Position numbers and translations under genes: made by a program. DNA of 64,000 nucleotides from Amycolatopsis regifaucium (GTDB taxonomy: Bacteria; Actinomycetota; Actinomycetes; Mycobacteriales; Pseudonocardiaceae): NCBI RefSeq assembly GCF_001613935.1, contig NZ_LQCI01000012.1, positions 372,001 through 436,000 on the forward strand. Reading direction: 5' to 3'. The notes beneath the pieces are model-generated. The model was not told the DNA's origin and made no database searches. It was given only the letters and a program-made list of their open reading frames with translations. Positions 43,081-52,740 of the stretch are shown here, one piece after another; positions within the stretch are counted from its first letter, which is position 1, and each line of letters begins with the position of its first letter.

Positions 43081-43341
43081 TCAGAGGCGGGTCGAGTAGG
43101 ACTCGGCCGACGAAATGCCCGCCTGGATGGTGCTCTGCATACCGGTGATGCCTTGCAGAGCCTCGGCGAGAAGCCCGTGCGCCTGGCTCACCTCGTGCTG
43201 GGTGCTGCCCTGGGTGGCCTGGGAAAGCGAAAGCTGTGCTTCTTCGAGAGACTGCGCTGCCTGCTGAAGTGCGGCGATGCTCGCGGATGCCTTCTCGTTC
43301 GCGAGCGCGATACCAGCGCGGATCTCTTCGACTCCGGCCAT
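43081..43341 (-). CDS. Small helical 86-aa protein B of the FtsK cluster
   Basis: An 86-residue soluble helical protein with heptad-like Ala/Gln pattern (ASIAALQQAAQSLEEAQLSL; then HGLLAEALQGITGMQ) and the end SYSTRL. AAGGAG lies 10 nt before the ATG, making it the well-translated first gene of the four-gene operon. No family name can be given with certainty. It could be a secreted or scaffold partner of the FtsK-like ATPase. Confidence 0.77.
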   Translation of the reverse strand: MAGVEEIRAGIALANEKASASIAALQQAAQSLEEAQLSLSQATQGSTQHEVSQAHGLLAEALQGITGMQSTIQAGISSAESYSTRL

Positions 43342-43440
43342 TTTGGCGGACTCCTTGGGACGTCGGGGGCTGGAACGACCACCATCAAACTTAGCGTGAT
43401 CAACTGACTCTGTTAAGTGAAGGTCCTGCTAACTAATCAA

Positions 43441-43474
43441 CAAGGCCCCGGACGTCGGAACGTCCGGGGCCTTG
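43441..43474 (-). terminator. Strong terminator downstream of tRNA-Ser(GGA)
   Basis: CAAGGCCCCGGACGT (43441-43455) and ACGTCCGGGGCCTTG (43460-43474) form a 15-bp stem with a 4-nt loop. On the minus strand it is followed by TTGATT. It lies 8 nt beyond the tRNA 3' end. Confidence 0.85.
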
Positions 43475-43481
43475 CTGACGG

Positions 43482-43566
43482 CGGAGGATACAGGATTCGA
43501 ACCTGCGAGGGCGTGAACCCAACACGCTTTCCAAGCGTGCGCCTTAGGCCGCTCGGCCAATCCTCC
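43482..43566 (-). tRNA. tRNA-Ser (anticodon GGA)
   Basis: 85 nt on the minus strand: acceptor GGAGGAT/ATCCTCC with discriminator G, anticodon arm CACGCTTGGAAAGCGTG with GGA, a serine-type long variable arm (TGGGTTCACGCCC), and T arm GCAGGTTCGAATCCTGT. It reads UCC and UCU. It divides the FtsK cluster from the PP2C gene, and such serine tRNA genes are common integration sites. Confidence 0.95.
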
Positions 43567-43638
43567 GTGGGGAACTTTACCGGATGCCCCTTCGGCCCTT
43601 CGAAGGCGGGTCTGACCTGCGTTTGCGGCTTCGCGCGC

Positions 43639-44385
43639 TCAGGCCCGCGCGGGCGCGAGGACGTCGGCGACGACGCAGGTGATGTTGTCCGGTCCGCCGC
43701 CTTCGTTGGCCAGGTGGATCAGTTTCGGGACGGTGTCGGAGGGATCTTGGAAGGCGCCCAGGACGTCCTTGATAACGGTTTCGACAACCGTTGCCGTTAA
43801 CCCATCCGAGCACAGCAGGAGACGGTCCCCGGGGGCCGCGTCGAAGGTCCAGATGTCCGCTTCGCCGCTGCCGGTGCTCAGGAGCGCCTTCATGAGCAGT
43901 GAGCCGCGAGGGTGTCCTTCGGCCTCGGAGGCGTCGATCCGCCCGTCGTCGACGAGAGCCTGGACGAGCGTGTGGTCGCGGGTGATCTTGTGCAGCGTCC
44001 CGTCGCGCAGGAGGTATCCGCGGGAATCACCGATGTGCGCGGCCGCGAACTGCCTGCCGTCGAACAGCAGGGCGGTCAGGGTGGTGCCCATGCCGCGCGT
44101 TTCCGGTTCGCGTTCGGCCGTCGCGATCAGCCGGTCGCCGATAGCGCGGACTCCGTCGGACAGGATCTCGATCAGGTCGACGTCCGCGAGGTCGAACGAG
44201 CGGAGGTCCGCGTCGAGCCGGGAGAGGACGCCGATCGCCTCGGCGCTCGCCACTTCGCCGTGCGGCTGGCCGCCGATGCCGTCGGCGACCGCGAGCAGCC
44301 TGGCGCTGGCGTAGACCGAGTCCTGGTTGACCTGACGGCGCCGCCCGACGTCCGAGCCGGCCGCGTACCGAAGGGTGTACGTCAT
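43639..44385 (-). CDS. PP2C-type protein serine/threonine phosphatase
   Basis: A 248-residue soluble PPM phosphatase with metal-binding aspartates in NQDSVYASARLLAVADGIGG (Asp22, Asp35), the motifs RGMGTTLTALL, AHIGDSRGYLLR, LLLCSDGLTATV and the final GGPDNITCVVADV. It lacks the membrane helix of PstP. It is divergent from the methylase-kinase pair, across a 77-nt promoter gap, and would be the natural partner that reverses the kinase. Confidence 0.92.
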   Translation of the reverse strand: MTYTLRYAAGSDVGRRRQVNQDSVYASARLLAVADGIGGQPHGEVASAEAIGVLSRLDADLRSFDLADVDLIEILSDGVRAIGDRLIATAEREPETRGMGTTLTALLFDGRQFAAAHIGDSRGYLLRDGTLHKITRDHTLVQALVDDGRIDASEAEGHPRGSLLMKALLSTGSGEADIWTFDAAPGDRLLLCSDGLTATVVETVIKDVLGAFQDPSDTVPKLIHLANEGGGPDNITCVVADVLAPARA

Positions 44386-44402
44386 GGGACCCAGTAAAGC
44401 AG

Positions 44403-44421
44403 TTGTGTACTCAGTTCACAA
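44403..44421. promoter_or_regulatory. TTGTG-N9-CACAA inverted repeat in the PP2C/methylase promoter
   Basis: 5-bp arms at 44403-44407 and 44417-44421 lie in the gap between the divergent PP2C and methylase genes; a TACGAT -10-like hexamer lies shortly before the methylase ATG. A single operator here could co-regulate both directions. Confidence 0.4.
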
Positions 44422-44462
44422 ACGGGATCCTGGAATGCGCAGGTGTCGGTTACGATGCGCCG

Positions 44463-46121
44463 ATGGAGGAGCAAGCCACCGTCAGTGCGGCGGACATCGC
44501 GCATATCGCCGGCGTCGGCCGCGCCGCGGTGAGCAACTGGCGTCGACGTTACGGAGATTTTCCGCCGCCCGTCGGCGGGACCGCGTCGAGCCCCCTGTTT
44601 TCGCTGCCCGCCGTCGAGAAGTGGCTGCGGGAGCGCGGGAAACCGTTCGAGATCTCGCTCGGGGACCGGATCTGGCAGCGGCTGCGGAACCTCGGCGACG
44701 ACCTGTCGCTGGGTCTGCGGGTCGGCCGGGTGGGCACCTTCCTGACACTTCGGGGTACCGGGAAACTGAACTTCGACACCCGCTACGACGATCCCGAGCT
44801 ACTCGCGCTGGTGGACCGCTTCGCCGACGAACTGGGCGCGCGCCAGGCGTACGAGTTCCTGTGCGACCGCTACGTCGAGGCGCACTCGCGTCAGCTGTCC
44901 CGCACCCCGGAACCGGTGGCCGCGCTGATGTCCCGGCTCATCGGCCCGGCTCCCGGGGTCGTGCTCGACCCCGCGTGCGGGCTCGGGACGCTGTTGCTCG
45001 CCTCCGGCGGCACCCGGCTGCTCGGCCAGGACGCCGATCCGACCGTCTCGTGCATCGCCGCGCAGCGGTTGCTGCTGGCGGGCGCGGAGATGGAGATGTA
45101 CGGCGCGGACGCTTTGTCGATGGACTCCTTCGAAGGACTTCTCGCGGACGCCGTCGTCTGCGATCCACCGTTCAACGAACGGGAATGGGGTTACGACGAA
45201 CTCGTCGGTGACCCACGCTGGGAGTACGGCCAGCCGCCGCGTGGCGAACCGGAACTGGCGTGGGTGCAGCATTGTCTCGCGCACGTGAAACCCGGCGGGC
45301 TGGTCGCGATCCGGATGCCGCTGGCCGCCGCCGGTCGCCGGACCGGCCGCCGGATCCGCGGGAACCTGTTGCGGGCCGGGGCCTTGCGCGCGATCGTGAC
45401 GGTCGGCGGCGCGGATCTCTGGCTGCTGCGGCGGCCGAAACCCGGCGAGCGATCGCCGTCCCGGCTGCTCCTGCTGGCCGATCCGTCCACTGTGGAGGAA
45501 CAGTGGCCGGAGCACCTGCGGGGGGCCGAGGTGCCGGGCGCGGTCCCGATCATCGATCTGCTCGACGAGGAGATCGATCTGTCTCCCGCCCGCCACCAGG
45601 CAAGGGACGAACACGCGGGCGAGGCCTTCCTCGAACTGCGACGGCGTTTCGAGGGGATCCGGCCGGAGCCGCCGTCGCTGGCGGTTTCCGACGGGAAGCC
45701 CGCGTTCACCACGGTCGCCGAGTTGCTGAAGTCCGGGGTGCTCAGCGTGCCGGAAACGGTGGAAGAGGGCGACGTCGTCACGTCACCCGCCGTTCCCGCG
45801 TATGTCCACAGTGGACCACCTGTCGACGTGGAGCCGTCGATGTCGAAGTATCGCACCGATCCCGAACGACTGGACGCCGCGTTCTTCGCCGGGTGCCTGC
45901 GCGCGGCCGGGCAGATCGCGCCGACCTCCTCGACCCGGATCGACCTCAAGCGCACCCGGATCCCGCGCCTGCCGATCGAGACGCAGCGCGCGCACGGGGA
46001 GGCGTTCACCCGGCTCGCGGAGTTCGAGGACGCGCTGCGCGAGGCGGCGGAATCGGGCCTGGAGCTGGTGAGACTAGGCTTGGCCGGGCTCACCGAAGGC
46101 CAGCTCATCCCGGAGAACTAG
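44463..46121 (+). CDS. N6-adenine DNA methylase with N-terminal HTH and HsdS-like tail
   Basis: A 552-residue fusion. Residues about 6-60 form a helix-turn-helix of the MerR/AlpA kind (VSAADIAHIAGVGRAAVSNWRRRYGD, then a Phe-Ser-Leu-Pro-Ala-Val-Glu-Lys-Trp dock). The methylase core has motif I LDPACGLGTLLLA (169-176 core) and the catalytic DPPF (about 234-237), so it should methylate adenine N6. The last 90 residues resemble the conserved C-terminal part of type I specificity subunits (DLKRTRIPRLPIETQRAHGEAF, then a helix). No restriction subunit is nearby. ATG at 44463; the stop directly abuts the kinase start. Confidence 0.85.
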   Translation: MEEQATVSAADIAHIAGVGRAAVSNWRRRYGDFPPPVGGTASSPLFSLPAVEKWLRERGKPFEISLGDRIWQRLRNLGDDLSLGLRVGRVGTFLTLRGTGKLNFDTRYDDPELLALVDRFADELGARQAYEFLCDRYVEAHSRQLSRTPEPVAALMSRLIGPAPGVVLDPACGLGTLLLASGGTRLLGQDADPTVSCIAAQRLLLAGAEMEMYGADALSMDSFEGLLADAVVCDPPFNEREWGYDELVGDPRWEYGQPPRGEPELAWVQHCLAHVKPGGLVAIRMPLAAAGRRTGRRIRGNLLRAGALRAIVTVGGADLWLLRRPKPGERSPSRLLLLADPSTVEEQWPEHLRGAEVPGAVPIIDLLDEEIDLSPARHQARDEHAGEAFLELRRRFEGIRPEPPSLAVSDGKPAFTTVAELLKSGVLSVPETVEEGDVVTSPAVPAYVHSGPPVDVEPSMSKYRTDPERLDAAFFAGCLRAAGQIAPTSSTRIDLKRTRIPRLPIETQRAHGEAFTRLAEFEDALREAAESGLELVRLGLAGLTEGQLIPEN

Positions 46122-47006
<885 letters not shown>

Positions 47007-47100
47007 GATGGGATCGTGACCTTCACCTCAACAACCACGGACGGGTGAGTTCCGTCTTTACCCATGTCAGACGGACTACGGACAAACGGGGGTAAGGGTC

Positions 47101-47754
47101 GTGAAGAGGTTCTTGGTGGGGGTGACCGCACTGGCCACCGCGCTGGTGCTGACCGCGTGTTCCGGCAACACCGGCGGCGGCGCGCCCGGTGGCGGCGCCG
47201 TCGCACTGGGTGACCCGGCCTCCGGGACCACGACCACGTCGGCGCCGTCCTCGGCACCCGCCACGTCGTCATCGACGCCGACACCGACGTCGGGCAGTTC
47301 GAGCTCCTCGCCGAAGCCGACGTCTTCGAAGTCCAAGCCGACGCCGAAGCCCACGCCGAAACCGGCGGCCAAACCCGCCGCGAACGCCGCCGACGTCCCG
47401 TGCAAGGCCGCGCTGGCCACGCCGGGCGTGAGCGCCTGTGTGGACCTCTCCGCGCTGAAGACCTGGCTGCTGCAGGACGGCAAGGTCATCTACGGCCCGG
47501 TCAAGCAGCTGCCCGGCAAGAAGGGCCACGCGACGCCCACCGGGGTCTTCCACGTTTCGGCCAAGGTCAAGAATTACCACTCGAAAGAGTTCGACGCGCC
47601 GATGCCGAATTCGGTGTTCTTCCTGCCGGGGATCGCCTTCCACACCGGCAGCCTGTCGGTGTATTCGCACGGCTGCATTCACCTGGCCGCGGCGGCTTCG
47701 CAGAAGTACTTCACGACGCTTCAGAGTGGCGACGTGGTGCAGGTCGTGGCCTGA
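47101..47754 (+). CDS. L,D-transpeptidase-like lipoprotein (YkuD domain)
   Basis: A 217-residue lipoprotein: lipobox LTAC with Cys20, a Ser/Thr/Pro/Lys-rich linker (about 40-100) that would span the wall, then a YkuD domain with His181 (AFHTGS) and the catalytic SHGCIH (Cys192, His190). It would make 3-3 cross-links or modify peptidoglycan. The domain is shorter than in Ldt proteins. GTG start at 47101. It lies 94 nt after the kinase gene, so it may or may not belong to that unit. Confidence 0.87.
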   Translation: MKRFLVGVTALATALVLTACSGNTGGGAPGGGAVALGDPASGTTTTSAPSSAPATSSSTPTPTSGSSSSSPKPTSSKSKPTPKPTPKPAAKPAANAADVPCKAALATPGVSACVDLSALKTWLLQDGKVIYGPVKQLPGKKGHATPTGVFHVSAKVKNYHSKEFDAPMPNSVFFLPGIAFHTGSLSVYSHGCIHLAAAASQKYFTTLQSGDVVQVVA

Positions 47755-47878
47755 TTCGAAGTTTCCGGTGACCCGCGCAAGCCCCACACCAGTCCCTCAC
47801 GGAGTCCTTCGTGGACCGGCCGGATCATCGCGGTTCGGTGTCATTGGGGTGAATGAAAGCTCCGGCGGGAATGTATTG

Positions 47879-47918
47879 TCCATTTCCGGCGACGTGTTCA
47901 TGACACGCCGGAAATGGA
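47879..47918 (+). promoter_or_regulatory. Hairpin covering the ribosome site of the glucose-dehydrogenase-like gene
   Basis: TCCATTTCCGGC (47879-47890) pairs with GCCGGAAATGGA (47907-47918) over 12 bp; the 16-nt loop can add GTGT/ACAC. The 3' arm contains the first G residues of GGAG, the ribosome site of the ATG at 47928, so the folded form should hide it. Confidence 0.5.
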
Positions 47919-47927
47919 GAAGTGCGG

Positions 47928-50747
47928 ATGATCGGAAACCGGTTACTCACTCGCGTGCTCATCGCGCTGTCGGTTTCACTCTTGCTTCTCCCTGGTTGGG
48001 TGAACGCTCCGGAAGCGATCGGGGCGCCCGCTTTGCCGTCCGGGTTCGTCCTCCGTGATCAGCCGAGCGGTCAGGCCGCGTTCGACCTGACCGATTTCGC
48101 TTATCTGCCGGACGGTTCCGTGCTCAGCACCGGCAAGAGCGGCAAGGTCGCCTGGGTGTCCGACACCGGCCAGTCGCGGACCATCGCGACGCTCCCCGTC
48201 CGCGACAACGGTGACCTCGGTCTCGTCGGTCTCGCCGTCGCCCCGGATTTCGCGACGTCGCGCCAGATCTACCTCACGTGGTCGTTCGACACGGGCGGCG
48301 GGTTCACCATGCGGGTCGCGCGCTGGACGGTGACCGGCACGGACGTCCCGACGGGTCTCGCGAACGAACGAGTGCTCGTCGACCTTCCCGGTTTCCACGA
48401 CGTCCACGGTGTCACGGGGCTCATCGCGGCAGGCGACGGGACTTTGTGGATCTCCATCGGCGACGCCGCCGACTTCACCAGGATGGATCCCGGCGCGTTG
48501 CGCGCACTCGACCTCGATCAGCTCTACGGCAAGATCCTGCACGTCACCTCGGATGGCGTCGGAGTCCCCGGCAACCCGTACTACGCCGCGGCGGCGCCGA
48601 ATTCGAATCGCTCCAAGGTCTTCTCCAGCGGTTACCGCAGCCCGTTCCGGTTCTCGCTCGATCCACGCCTCGGTCTCCCGGTCGTCGGCGACGTCGGCTG
48701 GAACACCTGGGAAGAGGTGAACGTCGTGCGGCCGGGCGATAACCACGCCTGGCCCTGCTGGGAAGGGAACATCCCGACGCCGGGGTACTCCGGCCTGGCC
48801 GGTTGCGCGGGGGTCGTCAACACCCCGCCGATCACCGCGCACCACCACGGTTCGGGTGCCGACGAAGGCAACAGCGTCACCGCGGGGATCGTCTACAGTG
48901 GATCGTCCTATCCGGACGAATACCGCGGCGCGTTCTTCTTCGGCGACTACGCCACGCAGAAGATCTGGACGATGACGTACGACAGTCAGGGGAGGCTTGT
49001 CCAGGCACCGCAACGGCCGCCGAGGTTCACCGGCGTCGGTGGTCCGGTCAAGTTCGCGGCCGCGGCCAACGGTGACATCGTCTACGCCGACATCTACACC
49101 GGGAACCTGCGGCGGCTCAGTTATCCGGGGACCAACGCGGAACCGGTCGCGGTGGCGACGTCGAGCACCGAGCCGTCGACGAGGACGGTGACCTTCGACG
49201 GCACCGGCTCCTACGACTTCGACGGCGATCCGCTCGCCTATCACTGGGATTTCGGGGACGGCACGAGCCAGACCGGAGCCCGGGTGAGCCACCCGTACGC
49301 CGCGGGGGTGGGAACGGTGACCGCGCGGCTGACCGTCACCGACCGCCTCGGCGCCACCGGCGGCACGGACGTCGTCGTGGTCCCGGCGAACCACTCACCG
49401 GAGCTGGGGATGACGGATCTCGGCGCGCGCACCTACGCGGTCGGGGAACCGGTCGCCGTCGGCGCGAGCGCCACCGACGCCGAGGACGGCGCGCTGCCGA
49501 TCACCTGGACCACGCTGATCCGGCACTGCCCGGAGGAGGCGACCTGTCACGCGCATCCCGGCGCGTCCGGCACCGGGCCGTCGTTCTCCATGCCTTTCAC
49601 CGACCACCAGGATTCCCGGGTCGAGATCACCGCGACGGTGACCGACGGTGCCGGGGTGACCGCGCGCCGGACCTACGTCGCGAGGCCGCGCGAACATCTG
49701 TTGACGCTGACCGGCAATGTCCCGGCGGCGCTGGGCATCCCGGCCGAAGGCGGGGTCGGCACCGCGATGGTCACCGAGGGCGCGACGTTCGAGGTCGTCG
49801 CGGCCGAGGTCGCCGCGGACGGTGTTTCGACCTTCAGCACCTGGTCCGACGGCAGGACGTCGCGCACGATCACCATCACCGTCCCGCCGCGCGACCTGAC
49901 CCTGACCGCCACCTACCGCACCCCGATCGACAAGCGCTATCAGGCGGATCCCGCGCTGCGGCAACGACTCGGCGCCCCGACCGGGCCCGAGGTCATCGAC
50001 GGGACCGTGCGTTACCGGCCGTACACGGGCGGCAGGCTCTACTGGAGTGCCGAGACCGGTGTGAAGCAGATCGAGGGGCAGATCCTGGCGAAGTACCTCG
50101 CGCAGGGCGGGCACCGGAAGTTCGGGCCGCCCGCGACCGACGAGATGGCCACTCCGGACGGTGTCGGCCGGTACAACCACTTCCCGAACTGGCCGGGCAC
50201 GCTGCAGTCGTCGATCTACTGGACCATGTCGACCGGTGCGCATCCGGTCTACGGGCGGATCCGGGTCAAGTGGGCGGCGTTGGGCTGGGAGGCCGGACCG
50301 CTCGGGTATCCGACGACGGACGAACTGCCGACCCCCGACGGCATCGGCCGGTTCAATCACTTCAGCAAGAACTCGTCGATCTACTACACGGTCCAGACCG
50401 ACGCCAAGGCCATCTGGGGCCGGATCCGTGCCAGGTGGGAGGCGCTGGGCTGGGAGGCGGGACCCCTCGGGTACCCGACCATGGAAGAGGCGCCGACGCC
50501 GGACGGTATCGGCCGGTTCGTCCACTTCACCGAGGCCGGCTCCATCTACTGGACGACGCAGACCGACGCGCACGGCGTCTGGGGGGCCATCCGGCAGCGC
50601 TGGGAGGCGCTCGACTGGGAGGCCGGCTACCTGAGGTACCCGACGACCGACGAGTTCTCGGTCCCCGGTGGACGGCAGAACAACTTCCAGGGCGGCGACG
50701 TGTTCTGGAACGCCTCCAACGGTGCGGTGACCGACCGCCGCCGGTAA
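47928..50747 (+). CDS. Secreted glucose/sorbosone-dehydrogenase-like protein with PKD domain and LGFP repeats
   Basis: A 939-residue extracellular protein. After a signal peptide (about 1-28), residues about 35-400 form a PQQ-type beta-propeller of the GSDH family (LVGLAVAPDF, HDVHGVTGLIAAGDGTLWISIGD, WPCWEGN). A PKD domain follows (FDGTGSYDFDGDPLAYHWDFGDG, about 430-490), then an Ig-like region and four to five LGFP repeats (GWEAGPLGYPTTDE-type, about 665-930) that bind cell-wall polymers. The ATG at 47928 is 8 nt from GGAG. It is probably wall-attached and acts on sugars. Confidence 0.85.
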   Translation: MIGNRLLTRVLIALSVSLLLLPGWVNAPEAIGAPALPSGFVLRDQPSGQAAFDLTDFAYLPDGSVLSTGKSGKVAWVSDTGQSRTIATLPVRDNGDLGLVGLAVAPDFATSRQIYLTWSFDTGGGFTMRVARWTVTGTDVPTGLANERVLVDLPGFHDVHGVTGLIAAGDGTLWISIGDAADFTRMDPGALRALDLDQLYGKILHVTSDGVGVPGNPYYAAAAPNSNRSKVFSSGYRSPFRFSLDPRLGLPVVGDVGWNTWEEVNVVRPGDNHAWPCWEGNIPTPGYSGLAGCAGVVNTPPITAHHHGSGADEGNSVTAGIVYSGSSYPDEYRGAFFFGDYATQKIWTMTYDSQGRLVQAPQRPPRFTGVGGPVKFAAAANGDIVYADIYTGNLRRLSYPGTNAEPVAVATSSTEPSTRTVTFDGTGSYDFDGDPLAYHWDFGDGTSQTGARVSHPYAAGVGTVTARLTVTDRLGATGGTDVVVVPANHSPELGMTDLGARTYAVGEPVAVGASATDAEDGALPITWTTLIRHCPEEATCHAHPGASGTGPSFSMPFTDHQDSRVEITATVTDGAGVTARRTYVARPREHLLTLTGNVPAALGIPAEGGVGTAMVTEGATFEVVAAEVAADGVSTFSTWSDGRTSRTITITVPPRDLTLTATYRTPIDKRYQADPALRQRLGAPTGPEVIDGTVRYRPYTGGRLYWSAETGVKQIEGQILAKYLAQGGHRKFGPPATDEMATPDGVGRYNHFPNWPGTLQSSIYWTMSTGAHPVYGRIRVKWAALGWEAGPLGYPTTDELPTPDGIGRFNHFSKNSSIYYTVQTDAKAIWGRIRARWEALGWEAGPLGYPTMEEAPTPDGIGRFVHFTEAGSIYWTTQTDAHGVWGAIRQRWEALDWEAGYLRYPTTDEFSVPGGRQNNFQGGDVFWNASNGAVTDRRR

Positions 50748-50767
50748 GCGGCGCTCCGCCTTCGTGC

Positions 50768-50842
50768 ACTACCGCATTTAGTCCTCTAAACGCGGTGCTT
50801 GCGTGGGCGACTACCGCATTTAGAGGACTAAATGCGGTAGTC
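50768..50842. repeat. Family B double palindrome
   Basis: A perfect 15-bp palindrome GACTACCGCATTTAG-AGGA-CTAAATGCGGTAGTC (50809-50842) is preceded at 50768-50796 by an inverted near-copy (ACTACCGCATTTAG then TCCTCTAAACGCGGT). The pieces can also pair with each other as one long cruciform. It lies between the convergent dehydrogenase-like gene and the 3-hydroxyacyl-CoA dehydrogenase, and shares its core with 39631-39709. Confidence 0.85.
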
Positions 50843-50848
50843 GGCGGG

Positions 50849-52372
50849 TCAGGGGAGCAGGTCGGCCGGGGAGGTGCCGGACGAGGTGAGCGGCAGGCCG
50901 AGTGCGACTCGTTCGGTGAGCCAGCCGCTCGGCCGGTAGCGCGGGTCGCCGGTGCTCGCGACCAGACCGCGCAGGACCCGCAGAACGAGTTCCGCGCCCG
51001 CCTCTTCGCCCCACGTCAGCGGTCCGCGCGGGTAGCCGAGGCCGAGCCGGACGGCGGTGTCGATGTCCTCCGGCGTCGCGAGCCGCTGTCCGGCGATGAA
51101 GCAGGCGGTGTTGACGATCGACGCCAGCAGGCGTTGCGCGATCGGCGCGGGACCGTCGCGGACCACGGTCACCGGGAGCCCGGTCGCGGCGAGCGCGCCC
51201 CAGGCGGTGCGGCCGGCGGCCGGGTCGAGCGCGGGGTGGACCGACAGCGTGAGGCGTTTCCCGTAGCCGCCGAGTGGATCGACCCCGACCACTCGTTCCG
51301 CCGGCAGACCGGCCGCCAGCGCGGTGTCCACAGTGGACGATCCGATCGGGCTGACGATCAGGACGGTGTCCGGGTACGCCGTGTGCACGACCTGGATCCC
51401 CGCCGACGACAGCAAGGTGCCGAGGCGTTCGTCTTCGACCCATACCGGCGTCGTGGGGGCTTCCGGCGCCGTCGGCTCGGGCTCGGCCTGCTGCGCACCG
51501 TCGACGTAGCGGTAGAAGCCCTCGCCGTTCTTGCGGCCGAACAGCCCGGCGGCGACGCGCGGGCGCGTCAGCCACGACGGCCGCAGCCGCGGTTCACTGT
51601 GGAATCCGCTCCAAATGCTTTCCAGCACCGCGTGCGAGACGTCGAGACCGGTGAGGTCGAGCAGTTCGAACGGGCCGAGTTTCAAGCCGAGCACGTCACG
51701 CGCGATGCGGTCGACCTCGGCCGGGCTCGCGATCCCTTCGGCGAGGATCTGCAGCGCTTCGGTGCCCAGGCCGCGACCGGCGTGGTTGACCAGGAAGCCG
51801 GGGGCGTCGCGGGCGAGCACGGGTTCGTGCCCCCAGCCGCGGACGAGTTCGGTCATCGCGGGCGGAAGCCAGGTGTGAGTGCGTGCGCCGGGAACGATCT
51901 CGACCAGCCGCATCAAGGGCACCGGATTGAAGAAGTGGAGACCGAGCAGCCTGCCGGGATCGGTCAGCGCGGCGGCGATCTCGGTGACCGAAAGTGAACT
52001 GGTGTTGGTGGCGAACACGGTGTCCGGGCCGCAGACGCGTTCCAGTTCGGCGAACAGCGCGCGTTTGATCTCCAGATCCTCGCGGACCGCTTCGACGACC
52101 AGGTCGACGCCGTCGGCGGGGGCCAGCGGATCGGCGACCGCGATCAGCCGATCTTTCGCGGCCGCGGCGGCTTCTTCGGTGATCTTGCCCTTCGAAGCGA
52201 GTTTGCCGAGCATCGCGCCGACGTGGTCGATGGCCTTGTCGACGGCGTCGGGCTGGGCGTCGGCGAGCTCGACTTCGAGCCCCGCCGTCACGGCGAGCTG
52301 GACGATGCCCCGGCCCATCACCCCGGTTCCGATGACCCGGATCCTGTCGACCTGCTCCGCCCACTTCTCCAC
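50849..52372 (-). CDS. 3-hydroxyacyl-CoA dehydrogenase (PaaH-like)
   Basis: Oxidises 3-hydroxyacyl-CoA with NAD+ in beta-oxidation or phenylacetate breakdown. The 507-residue protein shows the NAD-binding RIRVIGTGVMGRGI near the start, ATNTSSLSVTEIA, the catalytic histidine in LGLHFFNPVPLM and APGFLVN. It has two 3HCDH C-terminal domains; the second (about residues 400-490) lies after an extra region with AYPDTVLIVSPIG. The GTG at 52372 is better placed than 52423, with GGGAAAGG upstream and start right before the Rossmann fold. No pathway partners are adjacent. Confidence 0.88.
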   Translation of the reverse strand: MEKWAEQVDRIRVIGTGVMGRGIVQLAVTAGLEVELADAQPDAVDKAIDHVGAMLGKLASKGKITEEAAAAAKDRLIAVADPLAPADGVDLVVEAVREDLEIKRALFAELERVCGPDTVFATNTSSLSVTEIAAALTDPGRLLGLHFFNPVPLMRLVEIVPGARTHTWLPPAMTELVRGWGHEPVLARDAPGFLVNHAGRGLGTEALQILAEGIASPAEVDRIARDVLGLKLGPFELLDLTGLDVSHAVLESIWSGFHSEPRLRPSWLTRPRVAAGLFGRKNGEGFYRYVDGAQQAEPEPTAPEAPTTPVWVEDERLGTLLSSAGIQVVHTAYPDTVLIVSPIGSSTVDTALAAGLPAERVVGVDPLGGYGKRLTLSVHPALDPAAGRTAWGALAATGLPVTVVRDGPAPIAQRLLASIVNTACFIAGQRLATPEDIDTAVRLGLGYPRGPLTWGEEAGAELVLRVLRGLVASTGDPRYRPSGWLTERVALGLPLTSSGTSPADLLP

Positions 52373-52542
52373 CGCGAGCCGCCTTTCCCTCGATGTCGTC
52401 CCCGGCGTGACGTTAGCCGCCACGCGGATATCTCGCCCGGAAGGGTGATCCGCGCCCCAGCCGGCGTAAGGCCACCGAACCGGCGCGGTCCCATCCGCGA
52501 AAGCCGAGTGTTCCGCGCTCCAGCCCCGAAGGGAAACCTCCC

Positions 52543-52731
52543 ATGGCCACCGTCCCCGCCGCAGCCGTCCGGACCACGCCGTTGCTTCTCGTCGCCGTGC
52601 TCTTCGGCGCCGTCGCCGCCTTCTTCGCCAGCCAGGCTCTGTGGCCGCTCACCGCCGTGGCCGTCGCGGTCGCCGTCGTCGTCCTCGCGAGCGGGGTGTG
52701 GCTGAGCGGGCACAAGAGTCGCGAACTCTAG
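52543..52731 (+). CDS. Small two-helix membrane protein
   Basis: A 62-residue protein with two membrane segments (about 12-31 and 34-54) and a short basic C-terminus. AAGGGA lies 9 nt before the ATG. It is 9 nt upstream of a TetR gene, so the two may be transcribed together. No family recognised. Confidence 0.65.
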   Translation: MATVPAAAVRTTPLLLVAVLFGAVAAFFASQALWPLTAVAVAVAVVVLASGVWLSGHKSREL

Positions 52732-52740
52732 GATCGCCAT

